Shown: piece after piece, positions 36,386 through 43,803 of the stretch
How the letters are laid out: each line of letters opens with the position of its first letter
How positions within the stretch are numbered: position 1 is the stretch's first letter
Source of the DNA: Streptomyces stelliscabiei
GTDB lineage: Bacteria > Actinomycetota > Actinomycetes > Streptomycetales > Streptomycetaceae
DNA length: 64,000 nt
Direction: 5' to 3'
Assembly (NCBI RefSeq): GCF_014873495.1
Contig: NZ_JADBGF010000001.1
Coordinates: 3,658,001-3,722,000, forward strand
The notes under the pieces: model-generated
Told to the model about the DNA's origin: nothing
Databases searched by the model: none
Seen by the model: the letters and a program-made list of their open reading frames with translations, nothing else
Position numbers and translations under genes: made by a program

Positions 36386-36680
36386 GAGGGGTTCTCGGGA
36401 GCGGGGACGGCGGTTCCCCAGGCACGCACGGGCTCAGGGCTTCTGGGAGCGGGGTCGGCGGCTTTCCCGGCTGAGGGAACCGCGCGGCTTCTCTGCCGTG
36501 GGGGATCGGCGGGATTGCGCGGAGAAGGGGCGCAGGGTGTCTCGGCAGCGAGATCGGCGTCCGCCAGAGGGAGCTACAGGGCTTCTCTGTGGCGGGGGGG
36601 CGGTGAGACTCCTACTGCGAGAGCTGCGGGGCTTCTCTGCGATGGGGGGATCGGCGGGCTTGCGTGAGCCCAGGGAGCGG
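36386..36680. repeat. Degenerate tandem repeat, about six units of 44-50 bases
   Basis: Units are anchored by GGGCTTCT or a variant at about 36389, 36438, 36486, 36536, 36580 and 36630. Each is followed about 15 bases later by a GATCGGCGGG-like box and then a more variable part ending in GGGAGC or GAGAGC. The spacing is 49, 48, 50, 44 and 50. No unit is exact, so the array is old. Confidence 0.6.
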
Positions 36681-36712
36681 CATGCTCGCAGGACGTGGAG
36701 CACCGCAGGCTT

Positions 36713-36744
36713 TCAGGGGCGCGGGGAACTGCGCGACAAGCCCC
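36713..36744. repeat. Half copy of the palindromic intergenic repeat
   Basis: TCAGGGGCGCGGGGAACTGC followed by GCGACAAGCCCC matches the right arm of the repeats at 7674, 11461 and 17873. The left arm is missing; the tandem array lies where it would be. A more decayed relative lies near 37962-37988. Confidence 0.65.
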
Positions 36745-36871
36745 GACGCTCCCGCACCCGCCCACGCACAGACGCCCCCTCCCCCTCCCCCCACGCTCCT
36801 CCCACCCTCCCGGGGTAGAAGGGGCAGCGCCCCTGGGGATGGGACGGGTAGGGGCGGCGGGGGCGAAGAAC

Positions 36872-37858
36872 TCAGCCCCGACGAGACCGAGCCGCCCGAG
36901 CGATCACCACAACCGCCTTCTCCAACGCGTACTCGGGATCATCCCCCCCACCCTTCACCCCCGCATCCGCCTCAGCCACCGCCCGCAACGCCACAGCCAC
37001 CCCGTCCGGCGTCCACCCCCGCATCTGCTGCCGCACCCGATCGATCTTCCACGGCGGCATCCCCAGCTCCCGCGCAAGATCCCCCGGCCGCCCACCCCGC
37101 GCCGACGACAGCTTCCCGATCGCCCGCACCCCCTGAGCCAACGCACTGGTGATCAACACCGGCGCCACCCCCGTCGCCAACGACCACCGCAGCGCCTCCA
37201 ACGCCTCCGCCGTCCGCCCCTCGACGGCCCGGTCGGCCACCTCGAAGCTCGATGCCTCGGCCCGCCCCGTGTAGTACCGCCCGACCACCGCCTCGTCGAT
37301 CGTCCCCTCGACATCCGCGACCAACTGCGACGCCGCGGCCGCCAGCTCCCGCAGATCACTCCCGATCGCGTCGACGAGCGCCTGGCACGCCTCGGGTGTC
37401 GCGGACCGCCCGAGCGTGCGGAACTCCCCCCGCACGAACGCCAGCCGATCCCCCGGCTTCGTCATCTTCGGGCACGCCACCTCCCGCGCCCCCACCTTGC
37501 GCGCCGCGTCCAGCAGCGCCTTCCCCTTGGCACCCCCCGCGTGCAACAGCACCAGGGTGATCTCCTCGGCAGGGGCCCCCAGATACGCCTTCACGTCCTT
37601 GACGGTGTCGGCCGCCAGATCCTGCGCATTGCGTACGACCACGACCTTCCGCTCCGCGAAGAGCGACGGACTCGTCAGCTCGGCCAGCGTGCCGGGCTGC
37701 AACTGGTCCGAGGACAGATCCCGTACGTCCGTGTCGGCGTCCGCGGCCCGCGCGGCGGCCACCACCACCTGCACGGCACGGTCGAGCAGCAGCTCCTCCT
37801 GCCCCACGGCAAGCGTCACGGGGGCGAGAGGATCGTCATTCGCAGTCTTCTTGGCCAT
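36872..37858 (-). CDS. holA: DNA polymerase III subunit delta
   Basis: A 328-residue clamp-loader subunit. Family segments are APVTLAVGQEELLLDRAV, SPSLFAERKVVVVRNAQ, ITLVLLHAGGAKGKALLDA, TPEACQALVDAIGSDLREL and the C-terminal MPPWKIDRVRQQMRGWTPDG. It helps load the beta clamp during replication. The start at MAKKTAND (37858) was chosen because upstream sequence is a CACCGG microsatellite that would encode an Arg/Cys repeat. It lies in the conserved holA-NAT-comEC neighbourhood. Confidence 0.94.
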   Translation of the reverse strand: MAKKTANDDPLAPVTLAVGQEELLLDRAVQVVVAAARAADADTDVRDLSSDQLQPGTLAELTSPSLFAERKVVVVRNAQDLAADTVKDVKAYLGAPAEEITLVLLHAGGAKGKALLDAARKVGAREVACPKMTKPGDRLAFVRGEFRTLGRSATPEACQALVDAIGSDLRELAAAASQLVADVEGTIDEAVVGRYYTGRAEASSFEVADRAVEGRTAEALEALRWSLATGVAPVLITSALAQGVRAIGKLSSARGGRPGDLARELGMPPWKIDRVRQQMRGWTPDGVAVALRAVAEADAGVKGGGDDPEYALEKAVVVIARAARSRRG

Positions 37859-37913
37859 CCCGGAAAGCATCCCACGCCCCACTGACAACCCACCCCGCCC
37901 CGCACGGCAGAGC

Positions 37914-37953
37914 CACCGGCACCGGCACCGGCACCGGCACCGGCACCGGCACC
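37914..37953. repeat. CACCGG hexanucleotide microsatellite
   Basis: Six perfect CACCGG units (37914-37949) plus CACC, in the spacer upstream of holA. The copy number is likely unstable by slippage. It could affect the distance between a holA promoter and its gene. Confidence 0.85.
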
Positions 37954-38038
37954 CCGGAACAGCGCAGGGAACCGCGCGGACACCCCCACCGACCAGCAGC
38001 CGCCGAACCATCCCCGCACTCCCCGACGCTCCCCGGCC

Positions 38039-38090
38039 ACCGGGGCGTCACGGCTCCTCCCGACACCGGGGCGTCACGGCTCCTCCCGCC
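38039..38090. repeat. 26-bp tandem duplication at a gene end
   Basis: ACCGGGGCGTCACGGCTCCT plus six more bases at 38039-38064 recurs at 38065-38090 with about one difference. The second copy includes the stop codon and last codons of the small protein gene, so the duplication copied a gene 3' end. Confidence 0.8.
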
Positions 38091-38319
38091 ACCCCTCCCA
38101 CTCCCCCGCGAACTCGTCCAACGCCACCGGATCGAGCCGCCCCCGCTCGTCCCGCAGCACCAACAGCCACTGCGCGTCCTCGGCGTCGTCCTCCCCCGCC
38201 AGCGCGTCCCGCACCAGCTGCGGCTCCTCGTCCAGCCCGAACCGCTCCCCGAGCGCCTCCGCCGCCGCCTCGGCCGCGTCACGATCAGGCAGCACCAACA
38301 CATGTCTCACATCGCTCAC
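38074..38319 (-). CDS. Small conserved acidic protein of unknown function
   Basis: An 81-residue acidic protein (RHVLVLPDRDAAEAAAEALG, then EDAQWLLVLRDE). It has an alternating strand-helix pattern with WLLVL as a core strand. I do not recognise a named family. The codon pattern is good and it lies in line with NAT and holA, so it is probably real and cotranscribed. Its stop lies within the duplicated 26-bp segment. Confidence 0.65.
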   Translation of the reverse strand: MSDVRHVLVLPDRDAAEAAAEALGERFGLDEEPQLVRDALAGEDDAEDAQWLLVLRDERGRLDPVALDEFAGEWEGWREEP

Positions 38320-38397
38320 GCCCCCATTTTCCGTCCGCCCTCCCCCTGCTCCTCCGGGGCCCCTCCCCTCCCCCTCCCCCCACCCTCCTCCCCCGCC

Positions 38398-39219
38398 CTA
38401 CCCCAAGCTCCCCCTCCCGTCCCCCACCTCCGGCACCCGCCCCAACTCGATCCCGAACCGCTCCCGGTACACGGCCAGCACCTCCCCGTCCGTCGCCGGC
38501 TCGGTCACCTCCCGGTCGCCCTCCGCCGAGGTGACCGTGAGGGTGCGGCCGCTGAGGGTGACGCGGCCGCCGTCCTCGGCGACCCGGGAGCAGACGAGGG
38601 ACCGGGTGAAGTGGGAGGCCGGTGAGGTGCTGTGCCACCAGGCCCCGGCCACGAAGTCCCCGAGGACCCTCGGCCGCACCTCCAGCCGGTACTGCGGCTT
38701 GCCGTCCCGGAACACGTCCAGGTCCCCGAACTCCCGCCCCCCGCTCTGCCGGTCCGCCTCGGCCACCCGGAACGTGCCTCCCGGATCCTTCTGCTCCCCC
38801 CGATTCCCGAACTCCAGCGGACAGTGGCTGTTCGCCCCGAACCCGACATCGACCAGCCAGTCACCCCCGTCCACCGTCCCCACCCGCAGCGCGAGATGGT
38901 CGTACGGGATGCCGAGCCGCTCCTGCTCGCCGTACACCCGCGCCGCGAGCAGCGTCACGTCGAACCCGAGCGCCGCGAGCAGTGCCCCGAACAACCCGTT
39001 CAGTTCGTAACAGAACCCGCCTCTGCGTCGCCCCACCACCTTGTCCAGCAGCAGCTTCTCCTCCAGGACGATCTCCTCACCCAGGTGGATCGACAGGTTC
39101 TCGAACGGCACCGCCCGCAGATGGCGCAGGTGCAGTTCACGCAGCACGTCGGCCGTGGGCCGGGCCGGCCGCTCGGCTCCGAGGCGGCGAAGGTAGGCGT
39201 CAAGCTCCGCAGTGTCCAT
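38398..39219 (-). CDS. Arylamine N-acetyltransferase
   Basis: A 273-residue NAT. The catalytic Cys is in RRRGGFCYELNGLFGALL (about residue 72), His in IPYDHLALRV and Asp in WLVDVGFGANSHCPLEF. It transfers acetyl from acetyl-CoA to aromatic amines. In the intact chromosome it would start 4 bases after the comEC stop, so it was probably translated from the comEC transcript. Element 1 now places almost 10 kb between it and the rest of comEC, so its expression may be changed. Confidence 0.93.
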   Translation of the reverse strand: MDTAELDAYLRRLGAERPARPTADVLRELHLRHLRAVPFENLSIHLGEEIVLEEKLLLDKVVGRRRGGFCYELNGLFGALLAALGFDVTLLAARVYGEQERLGIPYDHLALRVGTVDGGDWLVDVGFGANSHCPLEFGNRGEQKDPGGTFRVAEADRQSGGREFGDLDVFRDGKPQYRLEVRPRVLGDFVAGAWWHSTSPASHFTRSLVCSRVAEDGGRVTLSGRTLTVTSAEGDREVTEPATDGEVLAVYRERFGIELGRVPEVGDGRGSLG

Positions 39220-39223
39220 GAGG

Positions 39224-39358
39224 TCAGTCTCGCGCCACGAGCAACTCCTTCGCCGTACCCGCGACAGCGATCGCGCCGTCCTCGTCCGTACGCAGCACCG
39301 TGGCGCCCCCGGCCCGCAGCGCGGCGACCGTACTGGGCGCCGGGTGGCCGTACGGGTT
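39224..39358 (-). pseudogene. comEC: comEC 3' fragment (last 44 codons)
   Basis: The reverse strand reads NPYGHPAPSTVAALRAGG, then ATVLRTDEDGAIAVAGTAKE and LLVARD before a TGA. This continues exactly, in frame, the truncated protein that ends ...SVGADNP at 49287. It is the C-terminal tail of the ComEC metallo-beta-lactamase domain, cut off by integration of element 1 at the NPYGHP codons. It has no start of its own. Confidence 0.92.
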
Positions 39359-39384
39359 TCCGAAGGGTCTCCGACTGGTAGTTC
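39351..39384. other. attL of element 1
   Basis: Core TACGGGTT (39351-39358) joins host comEC on the left to element DNA on the right. GACTGGTAGTTC at 39373-39384 is the right arm of the original attP and is the exact reverse complement of GAACTGCCAGTC near attR. Confidence 0.85.
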
Positions 39385-39399
39385 AAGGAGACACCTGGC

Positions 39400-41139
39400 A
39401 TGGCTGCATCGCCGCAGGTCAGCGGCCCCGCGTACCCGACTCAACAGAGCACGCGTATGAACACTCACAGCGGCCCCGCGTGCACCACAGGACAGAGCGG
39501 GCGCATGAACCCTCTTCTCAGGGGCGTGTCTGCGCTCCGCCTCAGTGTCCTGACCGACGAAACGACTAGCCCCGAGCGTCAGCGCGAAGCCAATCAGGTC
39601 GCCGCCGCATCGCTGGGGATCGACCTTGCCGACCGTGAAGCCGTCGATCTCGGCGTAAGCGCCAGCAAGACCACGCCGTTCGAGCGCCCCGAATTGGGTG
39701 CATGGCTTCGCCGCCCGAACGACTTTGATGCGCTGGTATTTTGGCGTTTTGACCGCGCAGTTCGGTCCATGGACGACATGCATACGCTGTCGCTGTGGGC
39801 CCGCGAGAACCGCAAAATGATCGTGTTCGCCGAAGGTCCCGGCGGGCGCCTGGTGCTGGACTTCCGCAACCCGCTGGACCCCATGGCACAGCTCATGGTC
39901 ACGCTGTTCGCCTTTGCGGCCCAGATGGAAGCGCAGGCAATTCGTGAGCGCGTAACCGGCGCCCAGGCAGCAATGCGCGTCATGCCGCTTCGCTGGCGCG
40001 GTTCCCGTCCGCCGTATGGCTATATGCCGGCTCCGCTCGAAGGCGGGGGATGGACGCTGGTTCAGGATCCGGAAGCCGTTGCAGTCCTTGAACGCATCAT
40101 GCGGGAACTCATGGGCGATCCCAGCGCGGGAATCCTCGGAAAGAGCACTGCGGCCATCGCAAGGGGGCTGAACGCCGATGGGATTCTTTCACCGCGCGAC
40201 CACTGGAGCATGAAAAAGGGTCGCCAGACAGGGGGGAAGACCGGCGGGAGTCCTGGCGAGACTGTCACACGCGACCGCTTCGGCTGGCTGCACAGCAGCG
40301 TCAAGGAACTTCTCACATCCGAGCGCCTTATGGGGTGGAAGATCCACGGGGCCAACCCGGTACGGGATGACAAGGGCGCGCCGGTCATGGCGACTGCTGA
40401 GCCGATCCTCACCCGCGAGGAATTCGACATCATCGGCGCTGCGCTGGCTGAGCGCTCACACAAGAAAGTAGACCGAAGTGACACTGTGGCGCTCCTCCTC
40501 CGCGTAATTCACTGCGATGGATGCGGCGAACGCATGTACCTTCACGTCCCGTCCAGCACGAGTAAGAGCACCAGCAAGACAGCAACCTATAAGTGCTCAG
40601 CGCACATCAAGGGTGTGGTGTGCAAAGCACAATCCATCATCAAGCGCGAATGGGCGGACGAGTACGTAGAGGGTGAATTTCTGCGGCTACTCGGTTCACT
40701 GGAAGTGACACAGCACCGCACCATTCCGGGCTATGACCCGCAACCCGAGATTGACGCCACTCTCGCCGAGTTCGAAGACCACCAGGCACAGCAAGGGCGC
40801 CAGAAATCGACTGCGGCCCAGTCAGCGTGGCAGAGGCGCGCAGATGCCCTTGACGCGCGACTCGCTGAGCTTGAAGGCCGCGAAAAGGTCGAACCGCGCA
40901 CTGAGGTAACCAGCACCGGAAAGACCTACGCAGACGTGTGGGCCGAAGCCGACACCGAAGTGAAGCGGAGGATGCTGCAAGAGGCAGGGGCGCACCTGAT
41001 CGTGAAGCGGGCAACACGCGGTAGGTGGCACTCACTTGACCTGCGGCGGGTCGAATTCGAAGTACGACAGCCGTTCTTCGCTGACGCTGCGGCAGACCAC
41101 GTAGCAATGATCGCCGACTTGGAATCGGCAGAGCGCTAG
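39400..41139 (+). CDS. Large serine recombinase (integrase of element 1)
   Basis: A 579-residue serine integrase. The catalytic R47/S49 lie in ALRLSVLTDETTSPERQ, followed by the resolvase core (LVFWRFDRAVRSMDDM; FAAQMEAQAIRERV), a recombinase domain (GSRPPYGYMP) and a zinc-ribbon domain (CDGCGERMYLHV, YKCSAHIKGVVC) with a coiled coil. The ATG at 39400 has AAGGAG 9 bases upstream. This start adds about 40 unusual residues containing a 16-residue tandem repeat; ATGs at 39457 and 39505 are alternatives. It adjoins attL and should catalyse attB x attP integration. Confidence 0.93.
   Translation: MAASPQVSGPAYPTQQSTRMNTHSGPACTTGQSGRMNPLLRGVSALRLSVLTDETTSPERQREANQVAAASLGIDLADREAVDLGVSASKTTPFERPELGAWLRRPNDFDALVFWRFDRAVRSMDDMHTLSLWARENRKMIVFAEGPGGRLVLDFRNPLDPMAQLMVTLFAFAAQMEAQAIRERVTGAQAAMRVMPLRWRGSRPPYGYMPAPLEGGGWTLVQDPEAVAVLERIMRELMGDPSAGILGKSTAAIARGLNADGILSPRDHWSMKKGRQTGGKTGGSPGETVTRDRFGWLHSSVKELLTSERLMGWKIHGANPVRDDKGAPVMATAEPILTREEFDIIGAALAERSHKKVDRSDTVALLLRVIHCDGCGERMYLHVPSSTSKSTSKTATYKCSAHIKGVVCKAQSIIKREWADEYVEGEFLRLLGSLEVTQHRTIPGYDPQPEIDATLAEFEDHQAQQGRQKSTAAQSAWQRRADALDARLAELEGREKVEPRTEVTSTGKTYADVWAEADTEVKRRMLQEAGAHLIVKRATRGRWHSLDLRRVEFEVRQPFFADAAADHVAMIADLESAER
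39420..39515 (+). repeat. 48-bp imperfect tandem repeat in the integrase 5' end
   Basis: Both copies begin CAGCGGCCCCGCGT, share ACAGAGC in the middle and end GCG(T/C)ATGAAC (39420-39467 and 39468-39515). In protein they give SGPAYPTQQSTRMNTH and SGPACTTGQSGRMNPL. Each copy ends with a potential ATG start. Confidence 0.8.
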
Positions 41140-41149
41140 AAACCAATGG

Positions 41150-41190
41150 TGCCGGGGGTGCACAGACGCCAATCCAGAACACCCCCGGCA
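41150..41190 (+). terminator. Hairpin after the integrase
   Basis: TGCCGGGGGTG (41150-41160) pairs perfectly with CACCCCCGGCA (41180-41190), 11 bp with a 19-base loop, 10 bases after the integrase stop. Confidence 0.65.
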
Positions 41191-41215
41191 TCCTCACTGA
41201 AGAGGAGACAGCATT

Positions 41216-41461
41216 ATGTCATGGGCGACGCGTGAAGCGTTCCAGTCCGAAATGGACGAGTTCGATGCTGTACGGCTCCGCAAGGAGGAATGGAACTATC
41301 TCGACCGCAAGCTGAACGCGCTGTACAAGCTTCAGTTCGAGGGCGACACCAGTGAACTGACCAGACAGCGCGTAGGCAGGATCGAGGCCCTACAGGCAGT
41401 TCTCTGCGGCGATCCGGCCGCACTGGCCCAGGAACCCCCGGCACGCAGGCACAGAGCCTGA
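41216..41461 (+). CDS. Small helical protein, unknown
   Basis: An 81-residue protein, largely helical and charged (DEFDAVRLRKEEWNYLDRKL, then TSELTRQRVGRIEALQAVL). No family recognised. An ATG start with GAGGAG 7 bases upstream and enclosure by two hairpins support it as an independent gene. Charged helices would suit a recombination directionality factor or a DNA-bound dimer, but there is no direct evidence. Confidence 0.65.
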   Translation: MSWATREAFQSEMDEFDAVRLRKEEWNYLDRKLNALYKLQFEGDTSELTRQRVGRIEALQAVLCGDPAALAQEPPARRHRA

Positions 41462-41473
41462 GCGCCCCACTCT

Positions 41474-41505
41474 GGCCCCCGCTGGGAACCTTTCCGGCGG
41501 GGGCC
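41474..41505 (+). terminator. Hairpin after the small helical gene
   Basis: GGCCCCCGC (41474-41482) and GCGGGGGCC (41497-41505) form a perfect 9-bp stem with a 14-base loop, 13 bases past the stop codon. Confidence 0.6.
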
Positions 41506-41513
41506 CTCGCGTG

Positions 41514-41653
41514 CGCGCTGGAGTTATACGTATAACTGGTGTGACCAGCGCGAACGTGCCTTCGCGTCCATGACTCGACAGTTACTTACTGACAGGGCAC
41601 AGCGCTTCGCGTACCCGACATGACAGTTCCACAGTAGAGACGCACAGCGCTTC
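41514..41653. promoter_or_regulatory. Nested palindrome and direct repeats: control region or candidate origin
   Basis: AGTTATACGTATAACT (41522-41537) is a perfect 16-bp palindrome, unusually A+T-rich. It lies inside a wider inverted pair, CGCGCTGG (41514-41521) and CCAGCGCG (41545-41552). Two 32-base direct repeats follow at 41577-41608 and 41622-41653, both starting GACAGTT and ending GCACAGCGCTTC, 45 bases apart. This gene-free stretch (41462-41878) lies just upstream of the helicase operon, a natural place for an operator or replication origin. Confidence 0.55.
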
Positions 41654-41721
41654 TCAGCGGATGGCATCACTCCAGTCCGCACCTTGGCCCCGCAGCGTGG
41701 CGGTTGATACCACGCACCAAT

Positions 41722-41799
41722 AACGGCCCTATCCGGGTTGAGTCTGCACGGCGGTAGTGATGCCCCGCTGTTCGGACTCCCCGGATAGGGCCGTTTTTT
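41722..41799 (+). ncRNA. Long-stem structured RNA or terminator with 44-base loop
   Basis: AACGGCCCTATCCGG (41722-41736) pairs perfectly with CCGGATAGGGCCGTT (41781-41795), and the stem is followed by further T residues (six in all). The loop holds secondary pairing (GAGTC/GACTC; CGGCGG with CCCGCTG). The T tail suits an intrinsic terminator, but no gene lies directly upstream, so it could end a small RNA or leader transcript started in the control region. Confidence 0.5.
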
Positions 41800-41878
41800 G
41801 TCTTCCCGCGCTGCATGCGTGGGTTACGCCGACCCGCAATCCCGCTGGCTGGCGAGGCATCACACAAAGGCGACCCTC

Positions 41879-42178
41879 ATGAACGGCTATGAGCACTATC
41901 AGCGCGCCGAAGGGCTGTTGGCTTCGGCCAATGAACCCGACATTGTTCACTCCACATCCGGCGAAGCGCTGAGCTATAGGCACAGCGGGGAACAGCGGGC
42001 GCACATGATCGCCAGTTCGCACGTTCACGCCCTACTCGCGCTGTCAGCGGCCACAGCGGATGCTACGGAGTTTCAGCGCTCCCTCTATGCGGCGAACGGG
42101 CTCGAAGTCCCTCAGAAGGAAGCGCGCAAGCGTCGCAGCGCTGACCGGAACGCTGACGCTGCGAGGGACTACCTGTGA
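41879..42178 (+). CDS. Small protein preceding the helicase gene, unknown
   Basis: A 99-residue, mostly helical protein (YEHYQRAEGLLASANEPD, HSGEQRAHMIASSHVHALLA) with a basic C-terminal tail (EARKRRSADRNADAARDYL). The ATG at 41879 has AAAGG 8 bases upstream. It overlaps the SF3 helicase gene by 4 bases (GTGA), so a joint role in replication is likely. The N-terminal HYxRAExLLxxA pattern occurs in small actinophage-type proteins. Confidence 0.72.
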   Translation: MNGYEHYQRAEGLLASANEPDIVHSTSGEALSYRHSGEQRAHMIASSHVHALLALSAATADATEFQRSLYAANGLEVPQKEARKRRSADRNADAARDYL

Positions 42179-43641
42179 CCGACTTCAATGACACCTACTG
42201 GGCGCGCACTGCGAAGGACATTAACGTCTCGCATGAAGTGCGCCATGCCAACTTCGCCAAGTTCGTCGCCGAGCACAGCGCGCATTCGCTGAAGTTCGTC
42301 ACGGGACTCGGCTGGTACCGCTGGACGGGTAAGATATGGGCACCGACCGGCGACGAAGGCGCAGCCCTACAGGCGATTACCGAAGCGTCAGACGTGCTGA
42401 TTCAGCGCATGCGTGACAGCGAGGATGATCGGGGCTGGGCCGGCGCAGCGGTGGGCAAAATGCTCAATGGCCGAGAGCGCTCTGTCATCGTCCGCGAAAT
42501 GGCTGCGCGGCCTGAATTCCGGGCGACCGTCGATGACTTCGACACAGCGCGCCATCTGCTGACGTTTCCGAACGGCACAGTAGACCTACGCACGGGCGAA
42601 CTGCGCAGCCATGATCCGGCGGACATGCTGACGCTGTGCGCGCTGGTCGATTACGTGCCCGATGCGCTGGCCCCTCGCTGGGAGCGGTTCATCGAAGAAA
42701 TCTTCCCCGGCAAGCCTGATGTGCAGAGCTACTATCAGCGGCTCCTCGGCCTGTGCATCACGGGCGAAGTCCGCGACCACGTTCTAGGGGTCTGGTACGG
42801 CTCTCAGGGCCGCAACGGTAAGGGGACGACCGTTCGGACCATGCAAGCTGCGTTCGGCCCTGAGATCGTCCGTGAAGTCGATTTCGGGCTGTACGAAGGC
42901 GGGCGGGGCCGCGAACCGCACACCGAGCAACTAGCGGCACTTCGCGGGGCGCGCATGGTCGTTGCCCAAGAGGGCGAAGCGGACGTGCCGATGAACACAG
43001 CGCGACTGAAGCGCCACACGGGCGGCGATCGGATTCAGGCGCGACACCTGTACGGACGTGAGTTCACCTTCGCGCCTACGTTCACGCTGGTGCTGGCGAC
43101 CAACCACTTGCCTGAGTTCAGCGCTGGTGGTGCCGCTCTCTGGGCTCGTACGAAGGCGATTCTCTTCGGCGAGAGCTTCACGGGCGACCGCGTAGACCCT
43201 GCACTAGAGCCGACGATTCAGGGCCCCGAAGTCGAGGGGTTCGCCGCATGGGTCGTCCGTGGCGCTGTCGCGTATTACGCAGCGGGCCGGCTGGCGGATA
43301 TCGACGAAGTCACGCAGGCAACCGAGATGCACAAAGCGGAAGTTGATCCGCTGCGCGCTCTGGTCGGCGACCTCTTCGAGTATGACGAAGGCTGTGAGGT
43401 ATCCCGTACGGCGTTCAACGGGGCGCTCAAGGAGTGGCGGGAAGCCAACGGCGATAAGTCAGCGAAGTACTCCCCGAGCAGCGTGAAGAAACACCTACTC
43501 AACCGGGGAATCACCGAGCGCCGCACGAAGGGTGCCGGTTGGGTATACGGCGGGATTCGGTTCCCCGACGACCGGCCGAGCGACACAGCGCAGCGTGATG
43601 ACGGGGTGTCAGACATCTTCGGCCAGCCGCTGAGCGCGTAG
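42175..43641 (+). CDS. SF3 helicase / P4-type primase-helicase
   Basis: A 488-residue phage/plasmid DNA primase of the P4/D5 family. The N-terminal half holds the D5_N-like region (FPNGTVDLRTGELRSHDP, YFPGKP-like segment FIEEIFPGKPDVQSYYQRLL). The SF3 helicase has Walker A GSQGRNGKGTT at about 206-216, Walker B region GARMVVAQEGEADV, and motif C LVLATNHLPEF. The C-terminus is a winged-helix region (SPSSVKKHLLNRGI). No archaeo-eukaryotic primase active site is seen, so it may only unwind and load. It implies autonomous replication after excision. GTG start coupled to the preceding gene. Confidence 0.9.
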   Translation: MTDFNDTYWARTAKDINVSHEVRHANFAKFVAEHSAHSLKFVTGLGWYRWTGKIWAPTGDEGAALQAITEASDVLIQRMRDSEDDRGWAGAAVGKMLNGRERSVIVREMAARPEFRATVDDFDTARHLLTFPNGTVDLRTGELRSHDPADMLTLCALVDYVPDALAPRWERFIEEIFPGKPDVQSYYQRLLGLCITGEVRDHVLGVWYGSQGRNGKGTTVRTMQAAFGPEIVREVDFGLYEGGRGREPHTEQLAALRGARMVVAQEGEADVPMNTARLKRHTGGDRIQARHLYGREFTFAPTFTLVLATNHLPEFSAGGAALWARTKAILFGESFTGDRVDPALEPTIQGPEVEGFAAWVVRGAVAYYAAGRLADIDEVTQATEMHKAEVDPLRALVGDLFEYDEGCEVSRTAFNGALKEWREANGDKSAKYSPSSVKKHLLNRGITERRTKGAGWVYGGIRFPDDRPSDTAQRDDGVSDIFGQPLSA

Positions 43642-43659
43642 ACGACAGCGCATGCGGAG

Positions 43660-43730
43660 GGTGCAAAGAAATCGTGCACCGGTCATAACTCCCTAACACG
43701 TTAAGAGGGTTTAGACCGGTGCACGTTTTT
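43660..43730 (+). terminator. Terminator with competing upstream hairpin (possible attenuator)
   Basis: CGTGCACCGGTC (43673-43684) pairs perfectly with GACCGGTGCACG (43714-43725), followed by T5. GGTGCA at 43660-43665 can instead pair with TGCACC at 43675-43680, inside the terminator's left arm, so two exclusive folds exist. It follows the helicase stop. Confidence 0.6.
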
Positions 43731-43803
43731 CTGACACCCCCGCTTGCGCGCTGTTCCGCCCACCCGACCACATACGAATTTTCCGATGTGATGAGAGGTA
43801 GCC

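Larger units (their letters stand above)
36185..36871. other. Gene-free spacer between rpsT and holA
   Basis: About 690 bases between the converging rpsT and holA genes. It contains a possible weak hairpin (GAGGCCCCG near 36310 with CGGGGCTTC near 36346), the degenerate tandem array at 36386-36680 and half of a palindromic repeat at 36713-36744. Long open frames here show only repeat-driven Arg/Gly-rich peptides and were not called. Confidence 0.6.

Noticed and set aside
36386..36680. Tandem array as a CRISPR
   Set aside because: Units are degenerate, with no identical repeats and no separate spacers. No cas genes are near.
35712..36818. Rightward frame across rpsT and the tandem array
   Set aside because: Its repeating Arg/Gly peptides come from the DNA repeats. 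rpsT in another frame is certain.
39340..39400. tRNA gene as attachment site for element 1
   Set aside because: No tRNA fold at either end. The target is comEC coding sequence and the integrase is of the serine type.
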